Shown in pieces: positions 54,738-64,000 of a DNA stretch of 64,000 nucleotides (within the stretch, counting starts at the first letter, position 1; each line of letters opens with the position of its first letter). Source of the stretch: Muscardinus avellanarius (lineage: Eukaryota > Chordata > Mammalia > Rodentia > Gliridae). The position numbers and the translations under genes are program-made. A model generated the notes under the pieces. That model was not told the DNA's origin, did not search any database, and saw nothing but the letters and a program-made list of their open reading frames with translations. Location: positions 21,920,845-21,984,844 of the forward strand of contig OY726573.1 of NCBI GenBank assembly GCA_963383645.1, written 5' to 3'.

Positions 54738-56822
54738 GTGAGCCAGGCGGGCGGGCGGGCAGGGCAGCCCCGCACATGTGCAGCAGCTCCCTCCACAAAT
54801 GCCCCACACCCAGAGAGAGGCAGGCGGAGCCCTGCTGTGCGTGTGTAAGACAGGATTTGCAGGGAAGTAGGAATGTGTGGGGCAAGGAAGACTGTTTAAT
54901 AATCAAAGCAGTTCAAATTATCATGCCTGATCCATGGCTTAAACTGCTTGAGCAAATGGACTCCTGTGTCCCAGCAACCAGTGGCTACATGAGCCCAGCC
55001 CTTGTTTTTATCCTTATAAAGCTTGCAGTAAAACAGCAAAGCTGGTTCCCGTTATTGGTAAACACTCAGCCCTGGCAGATAACGGCAGTGCTGCTGGGTG
55101 GTCTGGCAGGGAGGCCGGGAGGATTTTGAAGTGGTTAGATGCCTTTGGTCTGATTGTCTTGAAGCTTTTCACGATCATTCTGTTGGTTCGAGGTAGCATT
55201 CTTCTGGCCAGTGTCACCCTAAGGCCAGGCCGACGGGAACCCTCCAGAGCAAGCCTTTGGCTCACGCCATGGATTCCTACTGCTTGGGTGCTCTCCACTG
55301 TCTGGTCATCGATGTTGGTTGCAGGGTCAGCATCTCAGGACCCAGCAGTCTTGCTTTTCCATTCTCTGGTCAGAGGAGCCCAGCTGGGCTGCCTCCAGGG
55401 GACTGTCTGGGCACCCTTCATTCTTGGAGCTCTGTGGTGGGTCAGCCGCAGGGTGGGCTTTGGGCTCTGGGCTCCTGTCAAATGCATCTGATAGAGCTAA
55501 AAAGCTGAGGGTTCTGCTGTGGAAGAAGAGGGTCTGGGAGGTGATTGTGAAGCTCGGGTTTTAGTGGCCTCTTCTCAGCAGCCACTTGGAGCAAGTTTGG
55601 GAGCCCTGTCCTCTGGAAAAGCCACCAGACAGGCATTCTGCCTGCCAAGCCACCTCTGACATCCATGCCAAGATGTCCCATTGGGCCTTCCCTCCCAGGC
55701 CCAAGTGTCTTAGTGCCAGATGGGGTGGAAACAAAGGGCAGGAAACATCCGCCCCTGCAGAGTCTCTTGAACCCCGGGGGGTTGTGGGAAACACGTTAGC
55801 ACCACCTGAGAATGTTGGCACTGAAGCAGCCCTCCTCCCTGCCTCCACCCTCCCTGTCTTCCTTCCCCCTCCCCATGTGGCCTGGCCAGAAGCTCTTAAA
55901 CCCAGGCCCTCAGACCTCAGAGAAGGATTTCTTTACTTCAAAAGAAGAACAGCTCCTGTCAGAAAGGCAGAGCATCCAGACCACCTCCTTGTCCCAGGCA
56001 TCCCACCTCTCGGGGTCCTGAGCTGGGCTGCCTTTCAAGACAAGTCTCTGTACTTTCCTGTCCAGAAGAAAATGAATTGGAAAGAAAATGAATTGGTCAC
56101 TTTTTGCTAAATAGTCGGGAAATGGTACAACCAAGAAAGCTTGCCCACATCCCAGGAGAGTCCCCTTAAGACTCAGAGGGTGCCTCAGAGACTTTCCCAG
56201 GCTAGCAGGTTTTAGTCACCAGCACCAATTTTGTGCCTGCTGTGTGCACAGACTCCCTGTTTCTGAGAGATTCAGTGAAAGGCAGCTGCAGCCCTTGGCC
56301 CTGAAAAGCTTATGGTTTAGTAGGGAAATTGAGATTTGGTGGGGAGGAGCAAACACAAGAAAACTGGGAGGATACATGCAGAACAAAGTAGAGGAGCCAA
56401 GGGTGCTGGAAAGTGACAGCCCTGCTGTAGCCACAGGCCAGCCTTTCCGACAGCAGGTCCTGCACCCAGGGACAGGCTGGGATCCTGCTCACTCGTGTTT
56501 TCTTCAGTGGACCCCTGCCCTGTGGCCTGAACAGCAGAGGGTTAAGCTGATACTTCCCTCACTCGTTTCTTGTGCTCTTTAACCTGCTCTGTGCTCCTTA
56601 GGCCTGACCCCAGCATTGAGAAGGTCTGCCTGTGCAGAAGCACAAACAAGCTTCCCCTTTGAAGCCTGTTTAGTTTGGAAGCCGGAAAGCAGATTTTGGG
56701 ATAGAATACCAGTTTTTCCTGTTTGATGTTCTGTTGCTGTACCATACACCCATCTACCACTATTCCCTAGATTTGGCTGTACATTATGTGGACACTCTAA
56801 CCTAGGTTGTTAAAAGTATAGG

Positions 56823-56823
<1 letters not shown>

Positions 56824-56874
<51 letters not shown>
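56824..56874. repeat. (TG)25 microsatellite
   Basis: Uninterrupted TG dinucleotides, not attached to a SINE. Confidence 0.95.
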
Positions 56875-56875
<1 letters not shown>

Positions 56876-57131
56876 CCCACATGGGCCCTTTCCAGAAAGT
56901 GTCTCTGAATACCCAGACAATGAGTGCCAGGCTCACCATGGAACAGCATGCTCATGTCGACTCCCCAAGCCATGAATCATTGTACTAAGAAGAGGCCTCA
57001 GACCCCAAACTCTCCCGGAGCCCCCAAGGAGTACATATTTCCCACTTGACCTCAGGCTTTTGGCTGGAATTTTGGAAAGAATCTTCACCAGAAAATGAAG
57101 CCGTGTTCCAGACACATAAGCAGGCAGACAG

Positions 57132-57195
57132 GCACGCGCGCGCGCGCATGTGTGTGTGTGTGTGTGTGTGTGTTTGTGCGCACACACACACACAT
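57132..57195. repeat. CG-TG-CA alternating tract with internal palindrome
   Basis: CGCGCG, then (TG)n, then GTGCGCAC and (CA)n. The TG arm can pair with the CA arm around GTGCGCAC. The whole is also Z-DNA-prone. Confidence 0.9.
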
Positions 57196-57375
57196 AATAT
57201 CAAGTAGGTGGTGTGCCAAGGCTACAGTTTTAAGAAATATCAGGGCCCACTCAAGTGATGCTGTGACTGCCCTTCCTTGTAGTGACGTCCCTGCACTCTG
57301 CCCTCTTGCACTGGGCCAGATAGCTGCTGGAGAGTGCTTCACTTTCTTAGCTCCATACCCTTGCCACTCCTGAGC

Positions 57376-57810
57376 ACTTTTTTTTTGTTTGTTTGTACTA
57401 GGGATTGAACCCAGGGACACTCTACCTCTGAGTTATACCCCCAGCCCTATTCTTTTTTTTTCTTTCTTTCTTTTTTTTTTTTTTTTGTGGTACTGGGGAT
57501 GGAACCCAGGGGCCTTCTACCTCCGAGCTACACCCCCAGCCCTATTTTTTATTCTTTATTTTGAAACAGGGTCTCACTGAGTTGCAAAGGGCCTCACTAA
57601 GTAGCTGAGGCTGGCTTCGAACCTGCGTGATCCTCCTGTCTCAGCCTTCTAAATGCTGGGATTACAAGCATGCGCCACCACGCCCGGCCTATTTTATTCT
57701 TTATTTTGAAACAGGGTCTCACCAAGTTGCTAAAGCTGGCCTTGAACCTGTGATCCTCCTGTCTCAGCCTCCCAACTACTGAGATTACAGGTATGGGCCA
57801 CCATCCCTGT
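57376..57810 (-). repeat. old minus SINE split by an A/B mosaic SINE
   Basis: Outer right half 57397-57450. The inner dimer at 57485-57689 has a type A right half and GAGTTGCAAAGGG, but the type B GGCTGGCTTCGAACCTGCG. The outer left half runs to 57810. Confidence 0.8.
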
Positions 57811-58151
57811 CCCTGAGGACTCTTTTAATTTGGTTCTATAACAGAGAGGGGCAGTAGAGGGGCCAGGTTTATTCCTCTGAAGACAGCAACTCCAGAAAAT
57901 CCCTTCAAGCTCCTCCCAGGAGGAAGGCAGTGTCCCAGGGAAGAGACAGAGGGGCTGGATACTATGGAAATCTGGGGCCCATCTTGCCCCACAAACTCCC
58001 AGCCTACCCTTGTTTCACTGAAGACTCTCAGGAAAAGGTGATCTGTGGTCTATGAAAGGGCTGGCTAAGAAGGTGAGTCTACAGATGTATGGTGAAGATA
58101 GATATAATTGCTGATTTGCGGAGGCTGATACCATGGATTCTGTCTCATCAG

Positions 58152-58363
58152 TGATCAATGAACTAGATGGCCTGGCCAAGGGGCAAGAGACAGACCACCG
58201 GGCTGGAGGCTATGCCCGCGTGGTACAAGAAAAGGCTCGGAAATCCATCGAGTTCCTGGAGCGGCGATTTGAGAGTCGGGACTCTTGTCTGCGAGCCCTG
58301 ACCAGCCGTGGCAATGAACTTGAGTCCATTGCCTTTCGCAGTGAGGACATCACTGGCCAGCTG
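58152..58363 (+). CDS. SMG6: SMG6 coding exon (about residues 1279-1349), PIN domain core
   Basis: The 212-bp exon supplies the last two bases of a split valine codon and then 70 codons. It reads INELDGLAKGQETDHRAGGY, then a helical segment with ARKSIEFLERRFESRD, and ends with SEDITGQL. The INELDGL motif holds the conserved acidic residue at 1282 that packs by the PIN active site. The acceptor is TCTCATCAG and the donor is CTG|GTGAGA. An ATG at 58133 upstream is intronic and is not a start. The following intron is only 285 bp and contains no SINE, unlike every other intron here. Confidence 0.95.
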
Positions 58364-58648
58364 GTGAGAGCCCCCAATAGGAAGGAAAAGCCCACAACCC
58401 ACTGTCAGAACAGGGTTTCCAGGGAGGATGGCCTAAAGGAAGGCCTGTGGCCTGGGCAGCTGAGTGGGGGCTACCATCAAGGCCCCAGAAGAGGAAGTTC
58501 CTTGTCCCTAGACCACTCAGCACAGGCCCTGTCACGCAGGGCCGGAGCAGCAAGGGAGGGCCTCTGAGAACCCTGGAAGTACACCTCTGCCTCCTCTGCA
58601 TGGCGCCCTCTCCTGCCCAGTGGTGCTTCTCACACTGTCTTCTTGCAG

Positions 58649-58730
58649 GGTAACAACGATGACCTGATCCTTTCCTGCTGCCTCCACTACTGCAAAGACA
58701 AAGCTAAGGATTTCATGCCCACCAGCAAAG
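58649..58730 (+). CDS. SMG6: SMG6 coding exon (about residues 1350-1377), catalytic NNDD motif
   Basis: This short 82-bp exon encodes GNNDDLILSCCLHYC and then KDKAKDFMPTSK. It ends after the first base of a split glutamate codon. The first aspartate of NNDD falls at 1353, the second catalytic aspartate of the PIN active site. The acceptor is TTCTTGCAG and the donor is AAAG|GTACAG. It is too short to stand out as an open frame and was found by extending the SMG6 protein across splice sites. Sequence beyond the donor reaches a stop within a few codons. Confidence 0.94.
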
Positions 58731-59157
58731 GTACAGCTTGATCTCTGCCTCAGAATCACCTGTCCCCTGATCTGTCTCCTCCTACCCATCCTAAGCCCCC
58801 TGAGAAAAGTCCCTCTGCTGACTCTGGCCTGGGAGGTCTAAGCAGGTCCTCCGCGAACTTGGACCAGCCTGTCTGCTGCCCTTCCCAAGGTCATGCTTCC
58901 CCATCATCCCTCCCCAGAGAATGTCAGGTAGATCTTGGGCCAACATAGGAATAAGTCTAGCCCAGGAGGCCCAGCTCTAAGCAAGGAGCTTTCTCACTCA
59001 TTCTGCATCCATTTCCTTTCTTGGTCCTCAGTGAGCTCCCTGTGACAGCAGAATGTCTTTGTGATTCAGTGTAGCTTGTTCTGGCTTGGTCTCCTGAGCC
59101 AGACCTGTAGCTCTGAAGAGCACAATCCACAGTGGGCACACTCCCATTTCTTGGCTA

Positions 59158-59680
59158 TTTTTATTTTTTATTTTTTGTGGTACCAGGGGTGGAACCCAGG
59201 GGCTTTTCTACCTTCAAACTATATTCCCAGACCTATTTTATACTTCATTTGAAAACAGCATCTCTCTAAGTTGCTGAGAGCCTCACTAAGTGGCTGAGGC
59301 TGGCTTTGAACCTGTGCGATCCTCCTGTCTCAGCCTTCCAAGCGCTGGGATTACAAGTGTGTGCCACCACGCCCAGCCTACTCTTCTTTTAATTTTTTTT
59401 TTTCATTACCAAGGTCATTCTACCTCCAGTCTACCAGTCTACATCCCCAGCCCTTATTTTTTTCTTTTTTCTTTTCTTTTTAGTACTAGGGATGGAACCC
59501 AGGGCATTCTATCTCTGAGCTATACCCCCAGCCCTATATTTTATTCTTTATTGTGAAACAGGGTCTCACTGAGTTGCAAAGGGCCTCACTAATTAGCCAA
59601 GGGTGTCCGTGAACTACGATCCTCCTATCTCAGCCTCCCAAATGCTGGGATTACAAGCGTGAGCCACCATGCCCAGCTCA
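59158..59680 (-). repeat. type B SINE, right-half fragment and type A SINE
   Basis: Type B 59158-59378, a right-half fragment 59412-59455, type A 59484-59678. Confidence 0.8.
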
Positions 59681-60265
59681 ATTTCTACTCCTCTGAGAGC
59701 ATCCCTGAGTGTTTAACGCACATCAGGGCTGAGGAGAAGGTGCTTCCCCAGCTCGGAGTGGGCCTTTTCTTCTGTTCTCTGTGGCTAAGAGCTGTAGAGT
59801 TTTGCAAGCTCTGGCTGGAGTTAGAGGCTGCTGAGAGCTTGAGGGCTGAATCCATAGCCCAGCTCTCAAGAACATCCTGGTGAGCATTATCATCTTTGGT
59901 CAGAAGCCCACCCTAGGGCTCACTTCCAAGCGCCTAATCACATCAGCGTTAGCCCTGAGCTTCTGTCCTTCACAGCCCACAGGGTCAGTGGCACTCGGGC
60001 TTTGTGCTCCTGTTTCCTGGGGTTCTGACCGTTTTTCTTCTGGAATGAACCCTAGCACCTCCTAGGTCAACATCACCTGTAGAGCTGGTCATCCTCGCCG
60101 TTGCTTTCTTCCCATCTCTCTATATGGAGTCACCGTCCTTCCCTTCCACCTTTATCACCACTCTGCCTTCCATTCATGCCCTGGCCCTGGCTTTTGGGCT
60201 GCTCAGGCTGTCTCTCTCCTGCTTCTTCTCTGTTTTAGTTCCATATCCACTTGTGCCTGGTCTAT

Positions 60266-60454
60266 GGTGGGTGTTGGGCACTCTACCTCCAAGCTACACA
60301 CCCAGCCCTTTCTGTGTTTTATGTTGAAACAGGGTCACCTCTCACTGGGTTGCTGAGGGTCTGGTGAGTTGCTGAAGCTGGTCTAAACCCTGCCATCCTC
60401 CTTTCTCAGCCTCCCAAGCCCTGGGATTGCAGGCGTGCACCACCACACCCAGCC
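60266..60454 (-). repeat. old type A-like SINE
   Basis: Right half GGGCACTCTACCTCCAAGC, left half ending GTGCACCACCACACCCAGCC. Diverged. Confidence 0.7.
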
Positions 60455-61629
60455 CATCTGAGCCTTAGCACCAGGGGCTGGTCACGAGCCTACACGACTG
60501 CTTTTCCTCAGAGGCGCTCTGCCACATGGCTTGCATGTACCACCCCTTAAGACTCCGTGTGGCATGCTCAAGTGGTGCAAAGGAGTCCTGGCTGAGCCCA
60601 GCAGAGGAACTTGTGCTCTGCTTCAGGTTGCTTCCAGAAGGGAACCTGGGAGAGGCGGCGGGATTGCTGAGGGGCCTGGTCAGCAAGTGTGGCTCCCACG
60701 CTGCTCTGCCTCAGAACTGTTTGTTTCTTAGCGCACATGCATTTTGGCTTCGGTTCCTGGTTCACCCTAAACACCCTACAGGAACCCTTTGCCATCCTGG
60801 GGACCGCCCCTATCAGAATTACATCAGCAACGGCTGGTGTAATCAAACCCCATTTGTCAGTGTAAATTCTTAGCAGCTTAACTTGTCAGATTCACAGAGA
60901 AACCGTCACCAAATATTTATGTGTAAACGATGTTGAATTTTAAAATCATGTGGATTATGGCGGATGGGGCCTGACAAGATGACAGTTTCTGGTTTCTAAC
61001 AAAGTGAAGTTACCAGTATCAAAACAGAGGATGTTTATTGTTAAAAATGTCTCAAAGTATCCACAGAAAACCCTGCAGACCCCTGCCAGCAGGCTGGGCC
61101 TTGGTTGGCTGACCTGAGGCCTGGGACTCTTCTGGTCTGAGGCCCATGGCAGGAATGATGGGGCTCCAAGAAGCCAGCTGGGAGCCCCATGTAGCACCAT
61201 ATATCAGCCCCCACCATACACTCACACTCCCAAGGGCAGGCTCATGCAGCACCCCCATACCCATAGCCACCACCTCTGCCACTACGGCCCTTGCCCCCTT
61301 TATACCCCCTTACCCCTCTCCCCTTTTCAACACCAGTGATCCCACTGGTCTCATCCTCCCTCTTCCCCAAAATCTTCACAAGGCTGAAAGCCAGTTCTTA
61401 GCCTCCTTGCCTGGAGCTGGCAAGCTTGAAACCTCTCGGGTCAGACATGAATTTATGCAGCCCCCTCTACCATCCCCACACAGTCCATGAGCACCACAGG
61501 ATACTTCCTGTGCCTCACGGTCTCCTGGACCTCTGCCAGGAAATGCCCAGCCTAGGACTGAGCGGGTATCACTTGTACATGTGCTTGGCCCCACTTTAAG
61601 CTCTCTCCAGTACATTAAAGTTTAGAGAC
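60455..61629. other. unique intronic block
   Basis: About 1.2 kb without SINEs. Frames of 79-115 codons on both strands, none recognised. Confidence 0.55.
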
Positions 61630-61790
61630 AGGGCCTGGCACAGTGGCACACAGCTATCTCAAGGCCGAGCTGGGGACTGCAGGTTCAAGGCCAGCACAGT
61701 AACTTAGTGAGACCTTGTTTCAAAATAAATGTGCTCAGTGGTAAAGCACCCTTAGGTTCAGTCCCCAGTACCACACAATGTTTAGAGGGG
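61630..61790 (+). repeat. old B1-ID-like SINE
   Basis: Left half GCCTGGCACAGTGGCACAC, shortened. Right half GTGCTCAGTGGTAAAGCACC. GTTTAGAG flanks it on both sides. Confidence 0.65.
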
Positions 61791-61905
61791 GGAAGAGAAT
61801 GAAGAGATTCTGCTAAAAAAAAGTCATCTTTAAAAAAAAAAAAAAGGCTATCTGTGCAAATATAGAAAGGGTTTTTGTTTTGTTTTTTTTTGTTTTTTTT
61901 TTAAT

Positions 61906-62365
61906 GCCAGGCATGGTAGTGCACGCTTGTAATTCCTGCACTTGGGAAGCTGAGACAGGAGGATCACACAGGTTCGAAGCCAGCTCAGCTACTTAGTGAG
62001 GGTCTCAGCAACTAAGTGTAGTGAGACCCTGTTTCTTTTTTTTTTTTTTTTTTTTTTTGGTGGTGGTACTGGGGTGGAACCCAGAGGCTTTCTACCTCCG
62101 GGCTATACTCCCCAGACCTTTTTTTTTTTTTTTTTTTTGAAACAGGGTCTCGCTAAGTTGCCGAAAGCCTCACTAAGTAGCCGAGGCTGGCTTCGAACCC
62201 ATGCAATACTCCTGTCTCAGCCTCCCAAGCGCAGGGATTACAAGCGTGCGCCACCACGCCCGGCTAGTGAGACCCTGTTTCTAAATAAAATGTAAAGTAG
62301 GTCTAGGAGTGTACCCTGGAGGTAGAAAGTCCCTTGGTTCCATCTCCAGTACCACAAAAAAAATT
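61906..62365 (+). repeat. type B SINE holding a minus type B SINE, 18-bp duplication
   Basis: The sense left half runs to 62036. The minus element at 62037-62264 follows. TAGTGAGACCCTGTTTCT is exact at 62019-62036 and 62265-62282. The sense linker and right half then continue to the A tail. Confidence 0.93.
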
Positions 62366-62367
62366 TT

Positions 62368-62575
62368 TTTTCTTTTTTTGCCATATTGGGGGTTGAACTG
62401 GGGCATTCTACCTCCAAGATATACCCCCAGCTCTATTTCTTATTCTTTATTTTGAAACAAATTCTCACTAAGTTTCAGAGGGCCTCACTAAGTTACTGAG
62501 ACTGGCCATGAACCTATGATCCTTCTGTCTCATCCTCCCAAGTACTGGGATTACATATATGGGCCAACATACCAA
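62368..62575 (-). repeat. old type A SINE
   Basis: Right half GGGGGTTGAACTGGGGC, left half ending GGGATTACATATATGGGCC. Confidence 0.7.
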
Positions 62576-62662
62576 GTTTTAGAAAGGTCTTTAAAGTATA
62601 TAAAATTTGACTAAAGTAAGTATGGCTAGTATGATCACAGTGTTGTAGGGGAAAAAAGCATT

Positions 62663-62665
<3 letters not shown>

Positions 62666-62702
<37 letters not shown>

Positions 62703-62712
62703 TATATATATA
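62666..62712. repeat. (CA)18 then AT microsatellite
   Basis: CA units 62666-62700 followed by ATATATATATA. Confidence 0.95.
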
Positions 62713-62800
62713 CTTGTAAGTGTGCATAAAGAAATCTAGAAAGGCACAAAACAGAGCTGGGGTAATCCTGACTGCTTTTCCATTTTACCCTCTCTACATG

Positions 62801-63046
62801 GATTACTTTTTTTTTTTTTTTTTTTTTTTTGCAGTACTAGGAATGGAACCCAGGGGCTTTCTACCTCTGAGCTACACTCCAGCCCTATTTTTTATTCTTT
62901 ATTTTGAAACAGGGTCTCACTGAGTTGCAAAGGACCTCACTAAGTAGCTGAGGCTGGCTGCGAACCACAATCTTCCTGTCTCAGCCTCCCGAATTCTGGG
63001 ATTACAAGCGTGCACCACCACGCCCGGCTAGATGAATTACTTTTAT
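62801..63046 (-). repeat. type A SINE with target duplication
   Basis: Minus dimer 62813-63030, flanked by GGATTACTTTT and TGAATTACTTTT. It is the last SINE before the terminal exon. Confidence 0.85.
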
Positions 63047-63603
63047 TTAGCAGAGGAAAGTCGTGGCCGTAGCCAAGGGGCCACGTGGCACAGCTCTGCC
63101 GGGCCTTTGCTCGGCTCTCCTCAGTCCCTCTCCCCACACGTTGGAGCCGTGCCTCCTCTTGCCGTTCATCTTTGCTTTTCTACCTCTGGATGCATACAGC
63201 ATCAGCCTCCTGGCATCAACCTCTAGCATCAACTCTCCTGAAGGACAAAATGTGCAAAAAAGAAAAAAAGAGAGAGAGAGGGAAGGGTGTTATGAGTCCA
63301 GGGCCAGCTACACAGGCAGAAGGGGTAAAAGAAGCTTCTCTTACCCCCTTAGTTCAGTTCCTGGAAAACAGGTCTGCAGAGCCTGGTGGGTTTGGGCAGC
63401 TCTCAGGTACAAGGCAGAACTGAGTCCTGTGCAGAAGCCAAGGGCGCAAAGCAGAGAGCCCTAGCCCTTGTCAGACAGTAGGGGAGGGGCACCCTAGGCT
63501 GAGTCTGTAGGGGAAAAGGACTGTGGAGGGGCCTCCCCTGCGGGCCCACACGCCCCTTACGGTGCTGTCCTCAGTGAACCCCTTCTGCTGTCTGTGCCCA
63601 CAG
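63047..63603. other. unique GC-rich end of the last intron
   Basis: No repeat except a short GA run near 63268. A 133-codon frame (63063-63464) has no recognisable domain. Confidence 0.55.
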
Positions 63604-63734
63604 AGGAGCCAATCCGCTTACTGCGAGAAGTGGTGCTGCTGACCGATGACCGCAACCTGCGCGTGAAGGCGCTGACCAGGAATGTGCCTGTGCGGGACAT
63701 CCCGGCCTTCCTCGAGTGGGCCCAAGTGGGCTGA
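63604..63734 (+). CDS. SMG6: SMG6 terminal coding exon (about residues 1377-1419) with stop
   Basis: The last 131 coding bases complete the split glutamate codon, then read EPIRLLREVVLLTDDRNLRV and end PAFLEWAQVG before TGA. The second D of LLTDDRNL lies 27 residues from the end, matching 1392 in the 1,419-residue human protein, which is the third catalytic aspartate. All three active-site positions are therefore kept and no frameshift or internal stop is seen. The acceptor is CTGTGCCCACAG. Three minus-strand frames overlap this exon and are shadows. From memory the human protein has PAFLTWAQVG, so E for T would be a lineage difference; this is not checked by alignment. Confidence 0.95.
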
Positions 63735-63862
63735 GGGGGCCACACCAGGGCCACCCCATGGTACCATTCCTGAGAAGCCTCCAGGCGCCCAGTGTAGCAC
63801 GGAAGATGCCCACATGCCTGAGCCACCAATCCACCCAGACAATAAACCATCCTCTTCCAACC
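63735..63862 (+). other. SMG6: candidate SMG6 3' UTR with proximal cleavage site
   Basis: After the TGA there are about 107 bases of GC-rich sequence, then AATAAA at 63841-63846. Cleavage would be expected some 15-25 bases later, near 63860. A GT-rich stretch at 63869-63885 would serve as the downstream element. If this site is used the 3' UTR is only about 125 bases. A longer UTR running past the window edge is also possible. Confidence 0.55.
63841..63846 (+). terminator. canonical AATAAA polyadenylation signal
   Basis: A perfect AATAAA hexamer in the sense orientation, 107 bp after the SMG6 stop and followed by a GT-rich element. It is not inside a SINE tail, unlike most AATAAA strings in this window. 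Confidence 0.6.
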
Positions 63863-64000
63863 CACGCCGTGGCCATGCTGTGGGGGAGCTGCTCCTCACA
63901 GAGCCCTTACCAAGGGTCAGCCGGAAGCTGCTGGGACCCTGCTGGGCTGCCAGAATTTGGCAGGGAGGTGGTTGGCTGGTGGCAACAACGGGTGGGCGAG

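Larger units (their letters stand above)
54738..58151 (+). other. SMG6: SMG6 intron, 3.4 kb
   Basis: Phase-1 GT-AG intron. The first 2.6 kb has no SINE and is GC-rich, with open frames up to 174 codons that resemble nothing I know. It contains a long TG repeat (56824-56874), an alternating CG/TG/CA tract (57132-57195) and a nested minus-strand SINE pair (57376-57810). Confidence 0.85.
58731..63603 (+). other. SMG6: SMG6 intron, 4.9 kb
   Basis: Phase-1 GT-AG intron between the last two coding exons. Unique stretches at 58731-59157, 59680-60265, 60455-61629 and 63031-63603 alternate with type A and B SINEs and a CA repeat at 62666-62700. Confidence 0.85.

Noticed and set aside
55586..56110. 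174-codon plus-strand frame
   Set aside because: The longest frame outside SINEs, but in a GC-rich intron with overlapping frames on the other strand and no known motif. Proline/serine-rich chance composition.
58133..58567. ATG at 58133 as an alternative SMG6 start
   Set aside because: The ATG lies in intron just before the acceptor. The exon is internal and needs the split valine codon from 54737.
63557..63899. Three overlapping minus-strand frames at the window end
   Set aside because: Antisense shadows of the terminal SMG6 exon and its 3' UTR.

Overview
The window is vertebrate nuclear DNA from a mammal, almost certainly a rodent outside the mouse/rat group. Dimeric SINEs fill most of it: a 7SL-derived B1-like left half joined through an A-rich linker to a shortened, tRNA-Ala-derived ID right half. 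This is the B1-dID architecture described from squirrels, dormice, beavers and some hystricognaths. The species cannot be fixed from the sequence alone.

The one gene I can support is SMG6 (EST1A), the endonuclease of nonsense-mediated mRNA decay. It runs on the + strand and only its 3' part is present. Six coding exons are readable: 31591-31767, 36397-36543, 54584-54737, 58152-58363, 58649-58730 and 63604-63734. All junctions are GT-AG and the phases join cleanly. If the stop is placed at residue 1,419, the human length, the exons encode about residues 1120-1419: an acidic/coiled-coil linker followed by the complete PIN nuclease domain. The three catalytic aspartates fall exactly at 1251, 1353 and 1392. 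A candidate poly(A) signal follows the stop by about 107 bases. Positions 1-31590 are read as upstream SMG6 intron because no other exon is recognisable there.

The introns hold well over one hundred SINE copies in both orientations, often nested or stacked. I use working names. Type A is recognised by a linker reading AATAAAGAATAAA and a left half ending in AAATGCTGGGATTACAAG. A' is a variant of A whose right half carries GGTCAAATGCC and ends CCAGACC. Type B has the linker AAATAAAATATAAAATAGG, a right half starting TCTGGGAGTATAGCC, and an intact GGTTCGAAGCC pol III B box in the left half. Type C has a shortened left half with a GCCAGC..GCTGGC palindrome and a right half in which CTTCCAGGAACC replaces the usual box. 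Types B and C are repeatedly found inside type A linkers, so A is the older layer. Older material includes MIR and L2 relics, several of them split by SINEs, full-length ID elements, and a few LINE-1-like 3' fragments. Microsatellites are frequent and many grow out of SINE tails.

By region: 1-31590 is SINE-rich intron with unique islands at 4.7-6.3, 16.6-17.3, 17.8-18.8, 21.1-21.9 and 26.5-28.0 kb. 31.6-36.5 kb carries the first two exons. 36.5-54.6 kb is an 18-kb intron with unusually SINE-free blocks at 42.3-44.5 and 47.6-49.9 kb. 54.6-63.9 kb carries the PIN-domain exons and the gene end. I found no bacterial or viral gene, CRISPR array, rRNA or genuine tRNA gene, and no undescribed protein system. 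The most unusual structures are a 64-bp templated insertion at 35.5 kb, the palindromic type C SINEs, and target sites reused by successive SINE insertions.
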